A stretch of 64,000 nt of DNA from Candidatus Rubrivivax defluviihabitans (GTDB lineage Bacteria; Pseudomonadota; Gammaproteobacteria; Burkholderiales; Burkholderiaceae_C), in assembly GCA_016709385.1 (NCBI GenBank), contig JADJMW010000021.1, positions 1 to 64,000 of the forward strand, read 5' to 3'. This document shows positions 8,028 to 17,422 of this stretch, one piece after another; positions within the stretch are counted from its first letter, which is position 1, and each line of letters opens with the position of its first letter. The notes under the pieces are model-generated. The model searched no databases and was not told where the DNA came from. It saw only the letters and a program-made list of their open reading frames with translations. Made by a program: the position numbers and the translations under genes.

Positions 8028-8722
8028 GCTCGGGCTCCGGGAAGTGGTGTGGCATTGGCGGCCTGGACGGACAGCCGCTTCATGATCTGGATCGGTTGCG
8101 GCTGGTTCGGCGCGGCCTGGCCCTGGGTGGAGCAGCCGCCGAAGGCCGGCGGTTCTTCCCAGGTCTCGTCGAGCTCGGGTTCGTCCGGCAACTTGACGGC
8201 CTGCGCCTTCTCGCCGGCCAAATCGAGCAGGGCAGCCACGGCGCTGGCATAGGGGCTCTGCCGCTTCAGCAAGGCACTGAAGATGACCTGCAGGATGTGC
8301 GCGATCTCGCGCAGGAAGGCCGCGGCCTGCGCCGGCGGCTGGGTGGAGGCATATTCCAGCACCACCGTCAGATGGTCGGGCAGTTCGCCTTCGCCCAGGT
8401 ACAGGCCGGCCTCTTCGTAGGTCTTGATGAGGTCGATCATGGCCGGGCCGCGGTCGCGGCTGTCGCCGTGCACGTGCTCGAACAGGTGCAGCGCGGTGCC
8501 GCGTCCGCGGTCGAACAACTCGACATAGTTCGCCTCGGTGTCCAGCGTGCGCGGGCTGCCCAGGCGGTCGAGCAGCACGTCGAGCTCGGCCAGGCGACCC
8601 GAGCTCAGCGCGCGCTCCGTGCGCAGGGCATCGCGCATCTCGGCCAGGTGCTCGCGCAATTCGGCGTCCGGGTAGCTGAGCAGGTGCGCGAGCACCCGCA
8701 GCGTGAGGGTCATGGGTTTCAT
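8024..8722 (-). CDS. narJ: Nitrate reductase molybdenum cofactor assembly chaperone
   Basis: NarJ binds apo-NarG and holds it until the molybdenum cofactor and iron-sulfur clusters are inserted; it is not part of the final enzyme. The 232-residue protein is all-helical with the family motifs LLSYPDAELREHLAEM near the N-terminus and ANYVELFDRGRGTALHLFEHVHGDSRDRG in the middle, and it is a little shorter than E. coli NarJ. It is separated from narH by an 80-bp GC-rich repeat and overlaps narI. Confidence 0.93.
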   Translation of the reverse strand: MKPMTLTLRVLAHLLSYPDAELREHLAEMRDALRTERALSSGRLAELDVLLDRLGSPRTLDTEANYVELFDRGRGTALHLFEHVHGDSRDRGPAMIDLIKTYEEAGLYLGEGELPDHLTVVLEYASTQPPAQAAAFLREIAHILQVIFSALLKRQSPYASAVAALLDLAGEKAQAVKLPDEPELDETWEEPPAFGGCSTQGQAAPNQPQPIQIMKRLSVQAANATPLPGARA

Positions 8723-8802
8723 GTCAGCACCGCCCGGCCGTTCCGAAGGTGATGACAGCCCCCTTGGGGGGTACCGAGCGTAGCGAGGTTGGGGGTTTCA
8801 TT
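8723..8802. repeat. GC-rich dispersed intergenic repeat, copy B
   Basis: Between narH and narJ lies a short element with the inverse form of the copy A ends: CCGCCCGGCCGTTCCGAAGG at 8730-8749 on the left and GGTTGGGGGTTTCATTTCA on the right. A palindrome CCCCCTTGGGGG is at 8760-8771. It is probably part of the same repeat family as 1107-1333 and 10327-10436. It could form an mRNA hairpin inside the nar transcript and change the ratio of narJI to narGH. Confidence 0.55.
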
Positions 8803-10326
8803 TCAGACGTTCGCCTTGATGGGGATGGTGCGCTTCTTCTCGCTGCCGAAAAGACTCGTCTCGGTGACGCCTTCGCTGCAACCGTTGCCGAAGCTGAAGC
8901 CGCAGCCGCCGCGCACGTTGAAGGCGTTCTCTGCATATTCGCGGTGCGTGGTGGGGATGACGAAGCGGTCCTCGTAGTTGGCGATGGCCATCACGCGGTA
9001 CATCTCCTCGACCTCGTTCACGCTCATGCGCACCTGCTCGATGGCCGCCGCATTGGCTTTGCCGTCGACGTGCTTGCTGCGCTGGTAGGCGCGCATCGCC
9101 AGCATGCGCTCCAGCGCGCGCACCACCGGCGCCGTGTCGCCGGCCGTGAGCAGGTTGGCCAGGTATTTGACCGGGATGCGCAACTGGTTGACGTCGGGAA
9201 TCTCGCCGTTCGTCCCCACCTGGCCGGCGTTGGCCGCGGCGGTGATGGGGGAAAGCGGCGGTACGTACCAGACCATCGGCAGCGTGCGGTATTCCGGGTG
9301 CAGCGGCAGCGCCACCTTCCACTCCACCGCCATCTTGTAGACGGGGCTATTGCGTGCAGCGTCCATCCAGTGGTCGGGGATGCCGTCGAGCCGCGCCTGC
9401 GCGATCACCTTCGGGTCGTTCGGGTCGAGGAAGATGTCGAGCTGCGCCTGGTACAAGTCCTTGTCGCGCGCGACGCTGGCCGCTTCCTGGATGCGGTCGG
9501 CGTCGTAGAGCAGCACGCCGAGGTAGCGGATGCGACCGACGCAGGTCTCGCTGCACACCGTGGGCTGGCCGGCTTCGATGCGCGGGTAGCAGAAGATGCA
9601 CTTCTCTGCCTTGCCGCTCTTCCAGTTGTAGTAGATCTTCTTGTACGGGCAGCCGCTCACGCACATGCGCCAGCCGCGGCACTTGTCCTGGTCGATGAGG
9701 ACGATGCCGTCTTCTTCACGCTTGTAGATGCTGCCCGAAGGACAGCTCGCGACGCATGCCGGGTTCAGGCAGTGCTCGCACAGCCGCGGCAGGTACATCA
9801 TGAAGGTGTTCTCGAACTGGCCGTAGATGTCCTTCTGGATCTCGTCGAAGTTCTTGTCCTTCGATCGCTTGGCGAACTCGCCGCCCAGGATCTCTTCCCA
9901 GTTCGGGCCCCACTCGATCTTCTCCATGCGCTGGCCCGTGATCAGCGAACGCGGCCGCGCCGTGGGCGCGTGCTTCATCTCCGGCGCCGAATGCAGGTGC
10001 TCGTAGTCGAAGGTGAAGGGCTCGTAGTAATCGTCGATCTGCGGCAGGTTGGGGTTGGCGAAGATGCGCATCAGCAGCTTCCACTTGCCGCCCTGGCGCG
10101 GGCTGATCGAACCGTCGGCGTTGCGGATCCAGCCGCCGTTCCACTTGTCCTGGTTCTCCCATTCCTTGGGGTAACCGATGCCGGGCTTGGTCTCGACGTT
10201 GTTGAACCAGGCGTATTCCACGCCGGGGCGGCTGGTCCAGACGTTCTTGCAGGTGACGCTGCAGGTGTGGCAGCCGATGCACTTGTCCAGGTTCAGCACC
10301 ATGCCGATCTGTGCACGTACTTTCAT
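8803..10326 (-). CDS. narH: Respiratory nitrate reductase beta subunit (iron-sulfur)
   Basis: NarH carries four iron-sulfur clusters that wire NarI hemes to NarG. In this 507-residue protein the first ligand set is Cys16, Cys19, Cys22 and Cys26 (CIGCHTCSVTC), as in E. coli. CEHCLNPACVASCPSGSIYK follows, then CRGWRMCVSGCPYKK, where Trp replaces a cysteine as expected for the 3Fe-4S site, and KCIFCYPRIEAG with CSETC. All are intact. The start is the ATG at 10326 (MKVRAQIG). Upstream translation in this frame belongs to a shadow of narG. It follows narG after a 110-bp GC-rich repeat. Confidence 0.95.
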   Translation of the reverse strand: MKVRAQIGMVLNLDKCIGCHTCSVTCKNVWTSRPGVEYAWFNNVETKPGIGYPKEWENQDKWNGGWIRNADGSISPRQGGKWKLLMRIFANPNLPQIDDYYEPFTFDYEHLHSAPEMKHAPTARPRSLITGQRMEKIEWGPNWEEILGGEFAKRSKDKNFDEIQKDIYGQFENTFMMYLPRLCEHCLNPACVASCPSGSIYKREEDGIVLIDQDKCRGWRMCVSGCPYKKIYYNWKSGKAEKCIFCYPRIEAGQPTVCSETCVGRIRYLGVLLYDADRIQEAASVARDKDLYQAQLDIFLDPNDPKVIAQARLDGIPDHWMDAARNSPVYKMAVEWKVALPLHPEYRTLPMVWYVPPLSPITAAANAGQVGTNGEIPDVNQLRIPVKYLANLLTAGDTAPVVRALERMLAMRAYQRSKHVDGKANAAAIEQVRMSVNEVEEMYRVMAIANYEDRFVIPTTHREYAENAFNVRGGCGFSFGNGCSEGVTETSLFGSEKKRTIPIKANV

Positions 10327-10436
10327 GATGATTTCCTGAAGGGGCCAAGCCCCCGCCCCGGGGCCGGCCCCCCGGGGCCGCGGGGGGGCCCCCCCCTCGG
10401 GGGCAGCGAGCGTGAGCGAGCGTGGGGGCTTCATGA
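10327..10436. repeat. GC-rich dispersed intergenic repeat, copy C
   Basis: The gap between narG and narH is occupied by runs of C and G that form a perfect or near-perfect hairpin (GGGGCCGGCCCC at 10358-10369, and the G7/C7 runs at 10383-10396). It ends with the family motif GAGCGAGCGTGGGGGCTTCAT. The right end matches copy A (inverted) and copy B. Its place inside narGHJI suggests either neutral insertion or post-transcriptional control. The long G and C runs also make it a risk point for sequencing error. Confidence 0.55.
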
Positions 10437-13400
10437 CTAGGGGTTCTCGCCCTGGGACTGGTAGGCCTTGGCCAGATGGTCGTCGCGCGGCGTATCGAGC
10501 CAGTCGACCTTGTCCATCTTGCGCACCACGACGAATTCGTCGCGATTCGTGCCGATGGTCCCGTAGTAGTTGAAACCGTAGCTGAACTGCGCGTAGCCGC
10601 CGATCATGTGCGTGGGCTTGAGCACGATGCGCGTGACGCTGTTGTGGATGCCGCCGCGCACGCCTGTGATCTGCGACCCCGGGGTGTTGATGATCTTTTC
10701 CTGCGCGTGGTACATCAGCAGCATGCCGGGGTTGACGCGCTGGCTGACCACCGCGCGCGCCGCGATCGCACCGTTGATGTTGAAGACCTCGACCCAGTCG
10801 TTGTCCTCCACGCCGGCCACTTTCGCGTCGTCCTCGCTCAGCCAGACCACGGGGCCGCCGCGGTTCAGCGTCAGCATCATCAGGTTGTCGGTGTAGGTGC
10901 TGTGGATGCCCCACTTCTGGTGCGGCGTGATGAAGTTGAGCAGGATCTCCTTGTTGCCGTTGGGCTTGATGTTGTGGATGCCCGAAGTGGTCTTCAGGTC
11001 CACCGGCGGCCGGTAGCTGCTCATGCCCTCGCCGAAGGCGATGACCCACGGGTGGTCCAGGTAGAACTGCTGCCGCCCGGTGAGGGTGCGCCAGGGGATC
11101 AGCTCGTGCACGTTGGTATAGCCGGCGTTGTAGCTGACGGTCTCGCTCTCGATGCCGCTCCAGGTGGGTGACGAGATGATCTTGCGCGGCTGCGCCTGGA
11201 TGTCGCGGTAGCGGATCTTCTCGTCCTCGCGGTACAGCGCCAGGTGCGTGTGGTCGCGCCCGGTCTGCTTGCCCAGGGCCTGCCAGGCTTTCACCGCCAC
11301 GTGGCCGTTGGTCTCGGGCGCCAGTTGCAGGATCACCTCGCAGGCGTCGATGTCGGTCACGATCTTCGGCATGCCTTGCGTCACGCCTTCGGTCAGCGTC
11401 TTGCCGTTGAGCTGGCCGAGCTGCTCGACCTCGGTGCCGGTCTTCCAGCCGATGCCCTTGCCGCCGTTGCCCAGCTTGTCCATCAAGGGGCCCAAGGCGG
11501 TGAAGCGCTTGTAGACGTTCGGGTAGTCGCGCTCGACGACCGCGATCTGCGGCGCCGTCTTGCCCGGGATCAGCTCGCACTGGCCCTTCTTCCACTCCTT
11601 GACGTCGAAGGGCTGCGCCAGCTCGGCCGGGCTGTCGTGCATCAGCGGCGTCAGCACCACTTCCTTCTCGACACCCAGGTGACCGATGCAGACCTCGCTG
11701 AAGGCCTTGGCGAAACCCTTGTAGATCTCCCAGTCGCTCTTGCTCTGCCACACCGGGTCCACGGCCGCCGACAGCGGGTGGATGAAGGGGTGCATGTCGC
11801 TGGTATTGAGGTCGTTCTTCTCGTACCAGCTGGCGGTGGGCAGCACGATGTCGCTGTACAGGCACGTGGTGCTCATGCGGAAATCGAGCGTCACGACGAG
11901 ATCCAGCTTGCCTTCGGGCGCCTGCTCGTGCCACTTCACCTCGCTGGGCTTGGCATCGTCACGACCGAGGTCCTTGCCCTGCACACCGCTCTCGGTGCCG
12001 AGCAGGTGCTTGCAGAAATATTCGTGACCCTTGCCGCTGCTGCCCAGCAGGTTGCTGCGCCAGACGAACAGGTTGCGCGGCCAGTTCTGCGGCGCGTCGG
12101 GGTCCTCGCAGCTCATCTGCAACGTGCCGTCCTTGAGCGCGCGCACGACATAGTCCTTGGCATCCATGCCCGCGGCGGTGGCGTCCTTCACCACCTGCAT
12201 CGGGTTGGTCTTGAGCTGCGGTGCCGAAGGCAGCCAGCCCATGCGCTCGGCGCGCACGTTGTAGTCGATCATGCTGCCGCCGTAGAGCTTCCTGTCGGCG
12301 TCGCTCAAGGTCGGCGAGGCGATCTCCTCCATGCCCAGCTTCTCGTAGCGCCACTGGTCGGTGTGGGCGTAGAAGAAGCTGGTGCTGTTCATCTGCCGCG
12401 GCGGGCGGATCCAGTCCAGCGCGAAGGCCAGCGCCGTCCAGCCGGTCTGCGGGCGCAACTTCTCCTGGCCCACGTAATGCGACCAGCCGCCGCCGCTCTG
12501 GCCGATGCAGCCGCACATCATCAACAGGTTGATGACGCCGCGGTAGTTCATGTCGGCGTGGTACCAGTGGTTCATCGCCGCGCCGATGATGACCATGCTC
12601 TTGCCGTGCGTCTTGTCGGCGTTGTCGGCGAACTGCCGCGCCACGGTGATGATCTGGTCGCGCGGCACGCCGGTGATGCTCTCGGCCCAGGCCGGCGTGT
12701 AGGCAGCGTCGTCGTCGTAGCTCTTGGCACCGCTGCCCAGGCCGCGGTCGATGCCGTACTGCGCGGCCTGCAGGTCGAACACGGTGGCCACGAGCGCGTG
12801 GCGCTCCTCGCCTTCCTTGCCCAGGCGCAGCCGCACCGCCGGCACCTTGACCCGATTCACGCCACCCTGCTGGGCGTTCGACTTGAAGTGCGGCGTGGCG
12901 ATGCCGCCGAAATAGGGCAGGCCGACATCGACCACCTGGTGCTCCTGCTGGCCGTCTTCCAGCACCGACAGCTTGAGCTTGACCTCGGCGCCGTGGCGGG
13001 CCTCCTTGGCTTCGAGGTTCCACTTGCCGAGGTCGGCGCGCTCTTCCGCGCCCCAGCGGAAGCCGATCGAGCCGTTGGGCAGCACGGCGCGGCCGTCGCT
13101 GTCGAAGGCCACCGTCTTCCACTCGGGGTTGTTGTCCTGGCCGAGCTTGCCGTTGAAGTCGCTGGCGCGCACGTAGCGGTCGGGCACCAGCGTCTTGCTG
13201 CCGTCGGGCAGCGTGAGTTCCTTCAGCATCACCAGCAGCGGCAGGTCGGTATAGCGGCGCGCATAGTCATCGAAATACGCGCTGCGCTTCTTGAAGTAAA
13301 ACTCGTTCAGCGCCACGTGGCCCATGGCCATGGCCAGCGCGGCGTCGGTGCCCTGCTTGGGGTGCAGCCACAGGTCGGCGAGCTTGGCGACTTCGGAATA

Positions 13401-14252
13401 GTCCGGCGTCACCGCCACCGTCTTGGCACCCTTGTAGCGCACCTCGGTGAAGAAGTGCGCGTCGGGCGTGCGCGTCTGCGGCACGTTGCTGCCCCAGGCG
13501 ATGATGTAGGTGCTGTTGTACCAGTCGGCGCTCTCCGGCACGTCGGTCTGCTCGCCCCAGACCTGCGGGCTGGACGGCGGCAGGTCGCAGTACCAGTCGT
13601 AGAAGCTCATGCACACGCCGCCGATCAGGCTCAGGTAGCGGCTGCCGGCGGCATAGCTGACCATGCTCATCGCCGGAATCGGCGAAAAGCCCACGACACG
13701 GTCGGCGCCATGTTTTTTGATGGTGTAGACGTTGGCCGCGGCGATGAGCTGGTTCACCTCGTCCCAGCTGCTGCGCACGAAGCCGCCCATGCCACGCACC
13801 TGCTGGTAGTCGCGTCTGGCCGCGGGGTCCTCGACGATCACGCCCCAGGCATCCACCGGCGTCTTGCTCACCTTCAGCGCCGCGCGCCAGCGCTCCAGCA
13901 AGCGGCCGCGCACCATCGGGTACTTGACGCGGTTGGCGCTGTACAGGTACCAGGAATACGAGGCACCGCGGGCGCAGCCGCGCGGCTCGTGGTTGGGCAT
14001 GTCCCAGCGTGTGCGCGGGTAGTCGGTCTGCTGCGTCTCCCAGGTGACGATGCCGCCCTTGACGTAGATCTTCCAGCTGCAGCTGCCGGTGCAGTTCACG
14101 CCGTGCGTGCTGCGCACGATCTTGTCGTGCGCCCAGCGGTTGCGGTAGGCGTCCTCCCAGGTGCGGTCTTCACCGGTGGCCACGCCGTGGTTGCCGGAGA
14201 AGCTTTCCTTGGGCAGGCTGAAGTGGGTGAGGCGGTCGAGGAAGTGGCTCAT
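10437..14252 (-). CDS. narG: Respiratory nitrate reductase alpha subunit (Mo-bisMGD catalytic)
   Basis: This is the catalytic subunit that reduces nitrate to nitrite on the cytoplasmic side of the membrane. In the 1271-residue protein the FS0 cluster ligands are His50, Cys54, Cys58 and Cys93 (THGVNCTGSCSW and EPRGCARG), at E. coli numbering. The molybdenum ligand is the Asp in SFYDWYCDLPPSSPQ at residue 219. The C-terminal GYAQFSYGFNYYGT region binding the second pterin is present. There is no Tat signal; the N-terminus is the usual remnant type. The length is slightly above E. coli (1247). It is the first enzyme gene after three narK genes. Confidence 0.96.
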   Translation of the reverse strand: MSHFLDRLTHFSLPKESFSGNHGVATGEDRTWEDAYRNRWAHDKIVRSTHGVNCTGSCSWKIYVKGGIVTWETQQTDYPRTRWDMPNHEPRGCARGASYSWYLYSANRVKYPMVRGRLLERWRAALKVSKTPVDAWGVIVEDPAARRDYQQVRGMGGFVRSSWDEVNQLIAAANVYTIKKHGADRVVGFSPIPAMSMVSYAAGSRYLSLIGGVCMSFYDWYCDLPPSSPQVWGEQTDVPESADWYNSTYIIAWGSNVPQTRTPDAHFFTEVRYKGAKTVAVTPDYSEVAKLADLWLHPKQGTDAALAMAMGHVALNEFYFKKRSAYFDDYARRYTDLPLLVMLKELTLPDGSKTLVPDRYVRASDFNGKLGQDNNPEWKTVAFDSDGRAVLPNGSIGFRWGAEERADLGKWNLEAKEARHGAEVKLKLSVLEDGQQEHQVVDVGLPYFGGIATPHFKSNAQQGGVNRVKVPAVRLRLGKEGEERHALVATVFDLQAAQYGIDRGLGSGAKSYDDDAAYTPAWAESITGVPRDQIITVARQFADNADKTHGKSMVIIGAAMNHWYHADMNYRGVINLLMMCGCIGQSGGGWSHYVGQEKLRPQTGWTALAFALDWIRPPRQMNSTSFFYAHTDQWRYEKLGMEEIASPTLSDADRKLYGGSMIDYNVRAERMGWLPSAPQLKTNPMQVVKDATAAGMDAKDYVVRALKDGTLQMSCEDPDAPQNWPRNLFVWRSNLLGSSGKGHEYFCKHLLGTESGVQGKDLGRDDAKPSEVKWHEQAPEGKLDLVVTLDFRMSTTCLYSDIVLPTASWYEKNDLNTSDMHPFIHPLSAAVDPVWQSKSDWEIYKGFAKAFSEVCIGHLGVEKEVVLTPLMHDSPAELAQPFDVKEWKKGQCELIPGKTAPQIAVVERDYPNVYKRFTALGPLMDKLGNGGKGIGWKTGTEVEQLGQLNGKTLTEGVTQGMPKIVTDIDACEVILQLAPETNGHVAVKAWQALGKQTGRDHTHLALYREDEKIRYRDIQAQPRKIISSPTWSGIESETVSYNAGYTNVHELIPWRTLTGRQQFYLDHPWVIAFGEGMSSYRPPVDLKTTSGIHNIKPNGNKEILLNFITPHQKWGIHSTYTDNLMMLTLNRGGPVVWLSEDDAKVAGVEDNDWVEVFNINGAIAARAVVSQRVNPGMLLMYHAQEKIINTPGSQITGVRGGIHNSVTRIVLKPTHMIGGYAQFSYGFNYYGTIGTNRDEFVVVRKMDKVDWLDTPRDDHLAKAYQSQGENP

Positions 14253-14298
14253 TGCGTACTCTCTGTTCGGTTGCGGTAGGACTCGAAAACGTGAATGC

Positions 14299-15688
14299 TC
14301 AGCAAGGCATGGGAGCGTTCTTGCGACTGTAGTGCCACCAGGTCACCGCGATGCAGGTGGCGTAGAAGACGACGAAGGCATGCAGGGCGGCGTCGGGGCT
14401 GCCGGTCAGCGCGATCGCGGTGCCGTAGCTCTTGGGGATGAAGAATCCGCCGTAGGCGCCGATGGCCGAGCTGAAGCCCAGCACGGCCGCGGCTTCCATG
14501 TTGGCGTCCTTCACGGCCTGCTCTTCCGCGGCCGGGCCGCGGCCCTGCGCCGCGCGCTGCCGCTCGGTCTGGAAGATCACCGGGATCATGCAGAAGGTGC
14601 TGCCGTTGCCGATGCCGGCAAAGGCGAACAAGGCCATGAAGCTGGCCACGAAGCCAGGAAAGTGGCCCGGATGACCGGCATGAGGCAGGCACTGCAGCAC
14701 CGCCAGCACGCCCAGGCCCATGGCGAGGAAATTCCAGAAGGTGACGCGCGCGCCGCCCAGCTTGTCGCTGAGCCAGCCGCCCAGCGGCCGCATCAGCGCG
14801 CCCACGAGCGGGCCCAGCCAGGCGAACTGCAGCGCGTCGGTGCCGGGAAACTGGCTCTGCACCAGCAGCGGAAAGCCGGCCGAGAAGCCGATGAAGCTGC
14901 CGAAGGTGCCCAGGTACAGCCAGCACATCAACCAATTGTGCTTGCGCTTGAAGATCACGGCCTGTTCGGCGAAGCCCGCCCTGGCGTCGGCGAGGTCGTT
15001 CATGCCGAACCAGGCCGCCAGCGCGCTGGCGACGATGAACGGCACCCACACGAAACCGGCGTTCTGCAGCCACATCTGGGGCGCTGTGCTCGCCCTGCGC
15101 GACGTTGGCCGGTGCACCCCCCAGCGCGCCGAAGATCCCGGCGGTGATGACCAGCGGCACCACGAATTGCACCAGGCTCACGCCCAGGTGGCCGAGGCCG
15201 GCATTCATGCCCAGCGCATAACCCAGCTTCGACTTCGGGTAGAAGAAGCTGATGTGCGCCATGGAGCTGGCGAAATTGCCGCCGCCCAGGCCGCACAGCA
15301 GGGCCAGGGCGATCATCAGCTCGTAGGGCGTGCCGGGGTCCTGCACCGCGAAGCCGATGCCCAGCGCGGGCAGCAGCAGACTGGCCGTGGCCAGTGCGGT
15401 GAAGCGCCGGCCGCCGACCACCGGCACGGCGAAGGCATAGAAGATGCGCAGCGTGGCGCCGCACAGCGCGGGCAGCGCCGCCAGCCAGAACAGCTGGTTG
15501 GTCGAGAAGCGGAAGCCCGCCGCCGGCAGGTGCACCACCACCACCGACCACAGCATCCACACCGCGAAGGCCAGCGTCAGGGCCGGAATGGACAGCCACA
15601 GGTTGCGCGTCGCCACGCCGCGGCCGCTGCGCTCCCAGAACCCCTTGTCCTCGGGATTCCAGTGGTCGATGACGTGCATGGCGGCCAT
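14299..15688 (-). pseudogene. narK: NarK-type nitrate/nitrite transporter, frameshifted
   Basis: An MFS nitrate/nitrite transporter of the NarK2 type is read in two frames. From the ATG at 15688 (MAAMHVIDHWNPED) the protein runs well to GGAPANVAQGEH near 15,090. Homology then continues in another frame from QMWLQNAGFVWVPF to the stop at 14299-14301. The shift lies at or beside a CCCC run (GGGG on the plus strand, 15,078-15,081); losing one base would restore one frame of about 463 codons. The nitrate signature GIGNGSTFCMIP is intact downstream. Either the gene is inactivated, which two other narK copies would make tolerable, or this is a homopolymer error. It is closely related to the next narK. 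Confidence 0.85.
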
Positions 15689-15738
15689 GGGGTGGGCAAC
15701 GGCGGCGTCGTGGCGCAGGGAGTCTGCTCAGGCCCGGC

Positions 15739-17394
15739 TCAAGGGTTCTTCACGTACGCATTGCCGCGCAGGTAGAACCACCAGTTCAGCACCAGGCACA
15801 GCGCGTAGAAGACGGCAAAGCCGTAGAACGCGGCCTGCGGCGTGCCGGCCTTGATCTGCTCGCCGATCAGCACCGGCGCGATGAAGGCGCCGTAGGCGGC
15901 CACCGCCGAGGTCCAGCCCAGCACCGGGCCGGCCTGGGTGCGGTCGAAGATGACGCCGATGGTGCGGAAGGTGGAACCGTTGCCGATGCCGCTGGCGAAG
16001 AACAGCACCATGAACAGGCCCAGGAACATGGGGAAGTACTGCTCCGGCGTGGCCGAGCCGTAGGCCTGCATCATCACGTAGCCCACCGCCACCGAGGCTG
16101 CCGCCATCACCACCGTGATGACCTGGGTGACGATCGAGCCGCCCAGCTTGTCGGAGATCCAGCCGCCGATCGGGCGCACGGCGGCGCCGACGAAGGGCCC
16201 GATCCAGGCGTAGGTCAGCGCCGACGGTGCGTTCGGATTCTTCAGCGTGTGCGTCATCACGCCGTTCGCATCCGGCACGTGCTGGAAGCCGAAGATCACG
16301 GTGATGGCCAGCGGCAGCGCCATCGAGAAGCCGATGAACGAGCCGAAGGTGACGATGTACAGCGCCGTCAGGCTCCAGGTGTGCTTGTCCTTGAAGATCG
16401 CGAACTGCTTCTTCACGCCTTCCTTCATCTCGCCGAAGGCGGCCAGCTTCATGACCATCAGCGCCAGGATGATGTCCAGCGGAATGGCCACCCACATGCT
16501 CAGCACGCCCAGGCCGGTGGGCTTGGGCAGATACAGGTAGAGCATGAAGATCGCGGGCACGAAGGCCAGCGTGTACAGGTAGGTGATCTTGGCGAAGGCG
16601 ACGATGGGCGAGCCGGTGTGGGGCGACACCGTCTTCAGGTTGTTCATGCCCCACCAGCACAGCACCGACAGCGGCACCAGCGACAGCACCCAGGCGAAGC
16701 CGGCGTTCTGGATCCAGGTCGGCGTGCCGGCCAGGATCTTGCCGCCGATCCAGCCGCTGTCCTTGACCAGCGTCATCGGCTCGCCGCCGAAGGCGCCGAA
16801 GATGCCGACGGTCATGACCAGCGGGATCACGATCTGCATCGTCGTGACGCCGAAATTGCCCAGGCCGGCATTCAGCCCCAACGCCGTGCCCTGCAGCCGC
16901 TTCGGGAAGAACGTGTTGATGTTGGACATGGAACTGGCGAAGTTGCCGCCGCCCACGCCCGACCAAAGCGCCATCAGCTGGAACACCCACAGCGGCCAGT
17001 CGGGGTGCTGCAGCGCGATGCCGGTGCCGATGGCCGGCGCCAGCAGCATCGCGGTGGTCAGGAAGATGGTGTTGCGGCCACCGGCCAGGCGGATGAAAAA
17101 CGAGGCCGGGATGCGCATGGTGGCGCCGGCGATGCCGGCGATGGCCGTCAGCGTGAAGAGCTCGGCCTGGGTGAACGGGAAGCCCAGGTTGAGCATCTGC
17201 ACGGTGATGATGCCCCACATGCCCCAGACCGCGAAGCCGCACAACAGCGCGGGAATGGAGATCCACAGGTTGCGGTAGGCGACCTTCTTGCCGGTGCTTT
17301 CCCAGAAGGCTTCGTCCTCCGGACGCCAGTCGGTGATGTCGGGCCCGCTGGCGCCGGTGGCGGCCATGGCGCCGGTCTTGACGGTGGTGTTCAT
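15739..17394 (-). CDS. narK: NarK-type nitrate/nitrite transporter (type II-like)
   Basis: This is a 551-residue MFS transporter with about twelve membrane segments. It opens with a soluble stretch ITDWRPEDEAFWESTGKKVAYRNLW, shared with the broken copy downstream. The nitrate signature GIGNGSTFRTIGVIF is near the C-terminus and GGGNFASSMSNINTFFPK near the middle. It is longer than typical NarK because of two extra loops (about 215-245 and 330-370). Type II NarK proteins exchange nitrate for nitrite during denitrification. The ATG at 17394 is preceded by an AGGGA-type ribosome site; upstream in-frame ATGs lack one. It lies 28 bp after narK1. Confidence 0.9.
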   Translation of the reverse strand: MNTTVKTGAMAATGASGPDITDWRPEDEAFWESTGKKVAYRNLWISIPALLCGFAVWGMWGIITVQMLNLGFPFTQAELFTLTAIAGIAGATMRIPASFFIRLAGGRNTIFLTTAMLLAPAIGTGIALQHPDWPLWVFQLMALWSGVGGGNFASSMSNINTFFPKRLQGTALGLNAGLGNFGVTTMQIVIPLVMTVGIFGAFGGEPMTLVKDSGWIGGKILAGTPTWIQNAGFAWVLSLVPLSVLCWWGMNNLKTVSPHTGSPIVAFAKITYLYTLAFVPAIFMLYLYLPKPTGLGVLSMWVAIPLDIILALMVMKLAAFGEMKEGVKKQFAIFKDKHTWSLTALYIVTFGSFIGFSMALPLAITVIFGFQHVPDANGVMTHTLKNPNAPSALTYAWIGPFVGAAVRPIGGWISDKLGGSIVTQVITVVMAAASVAVGYVMMQAYGSATPEQYFPMFLGLFMVLFFASGIGNGSTFRTIGVIFDRTQAGPVLGWTSAVAAYGAFIAPVLIGEQIKAGTPQAAFYGFAVFYALCLVLNWWFYLRGNAYVKNP

Positions 17395-17422
17395 GGTTTT
17401 TCCCTGGTGAAGGGGTGTGTTG

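Noticed and set aside
11244..14279. A 1011-codon plus-strand frame across narG
   Set aside because: Antisense shadow of narG; composition is His/Val/Ala-rich without domain features.
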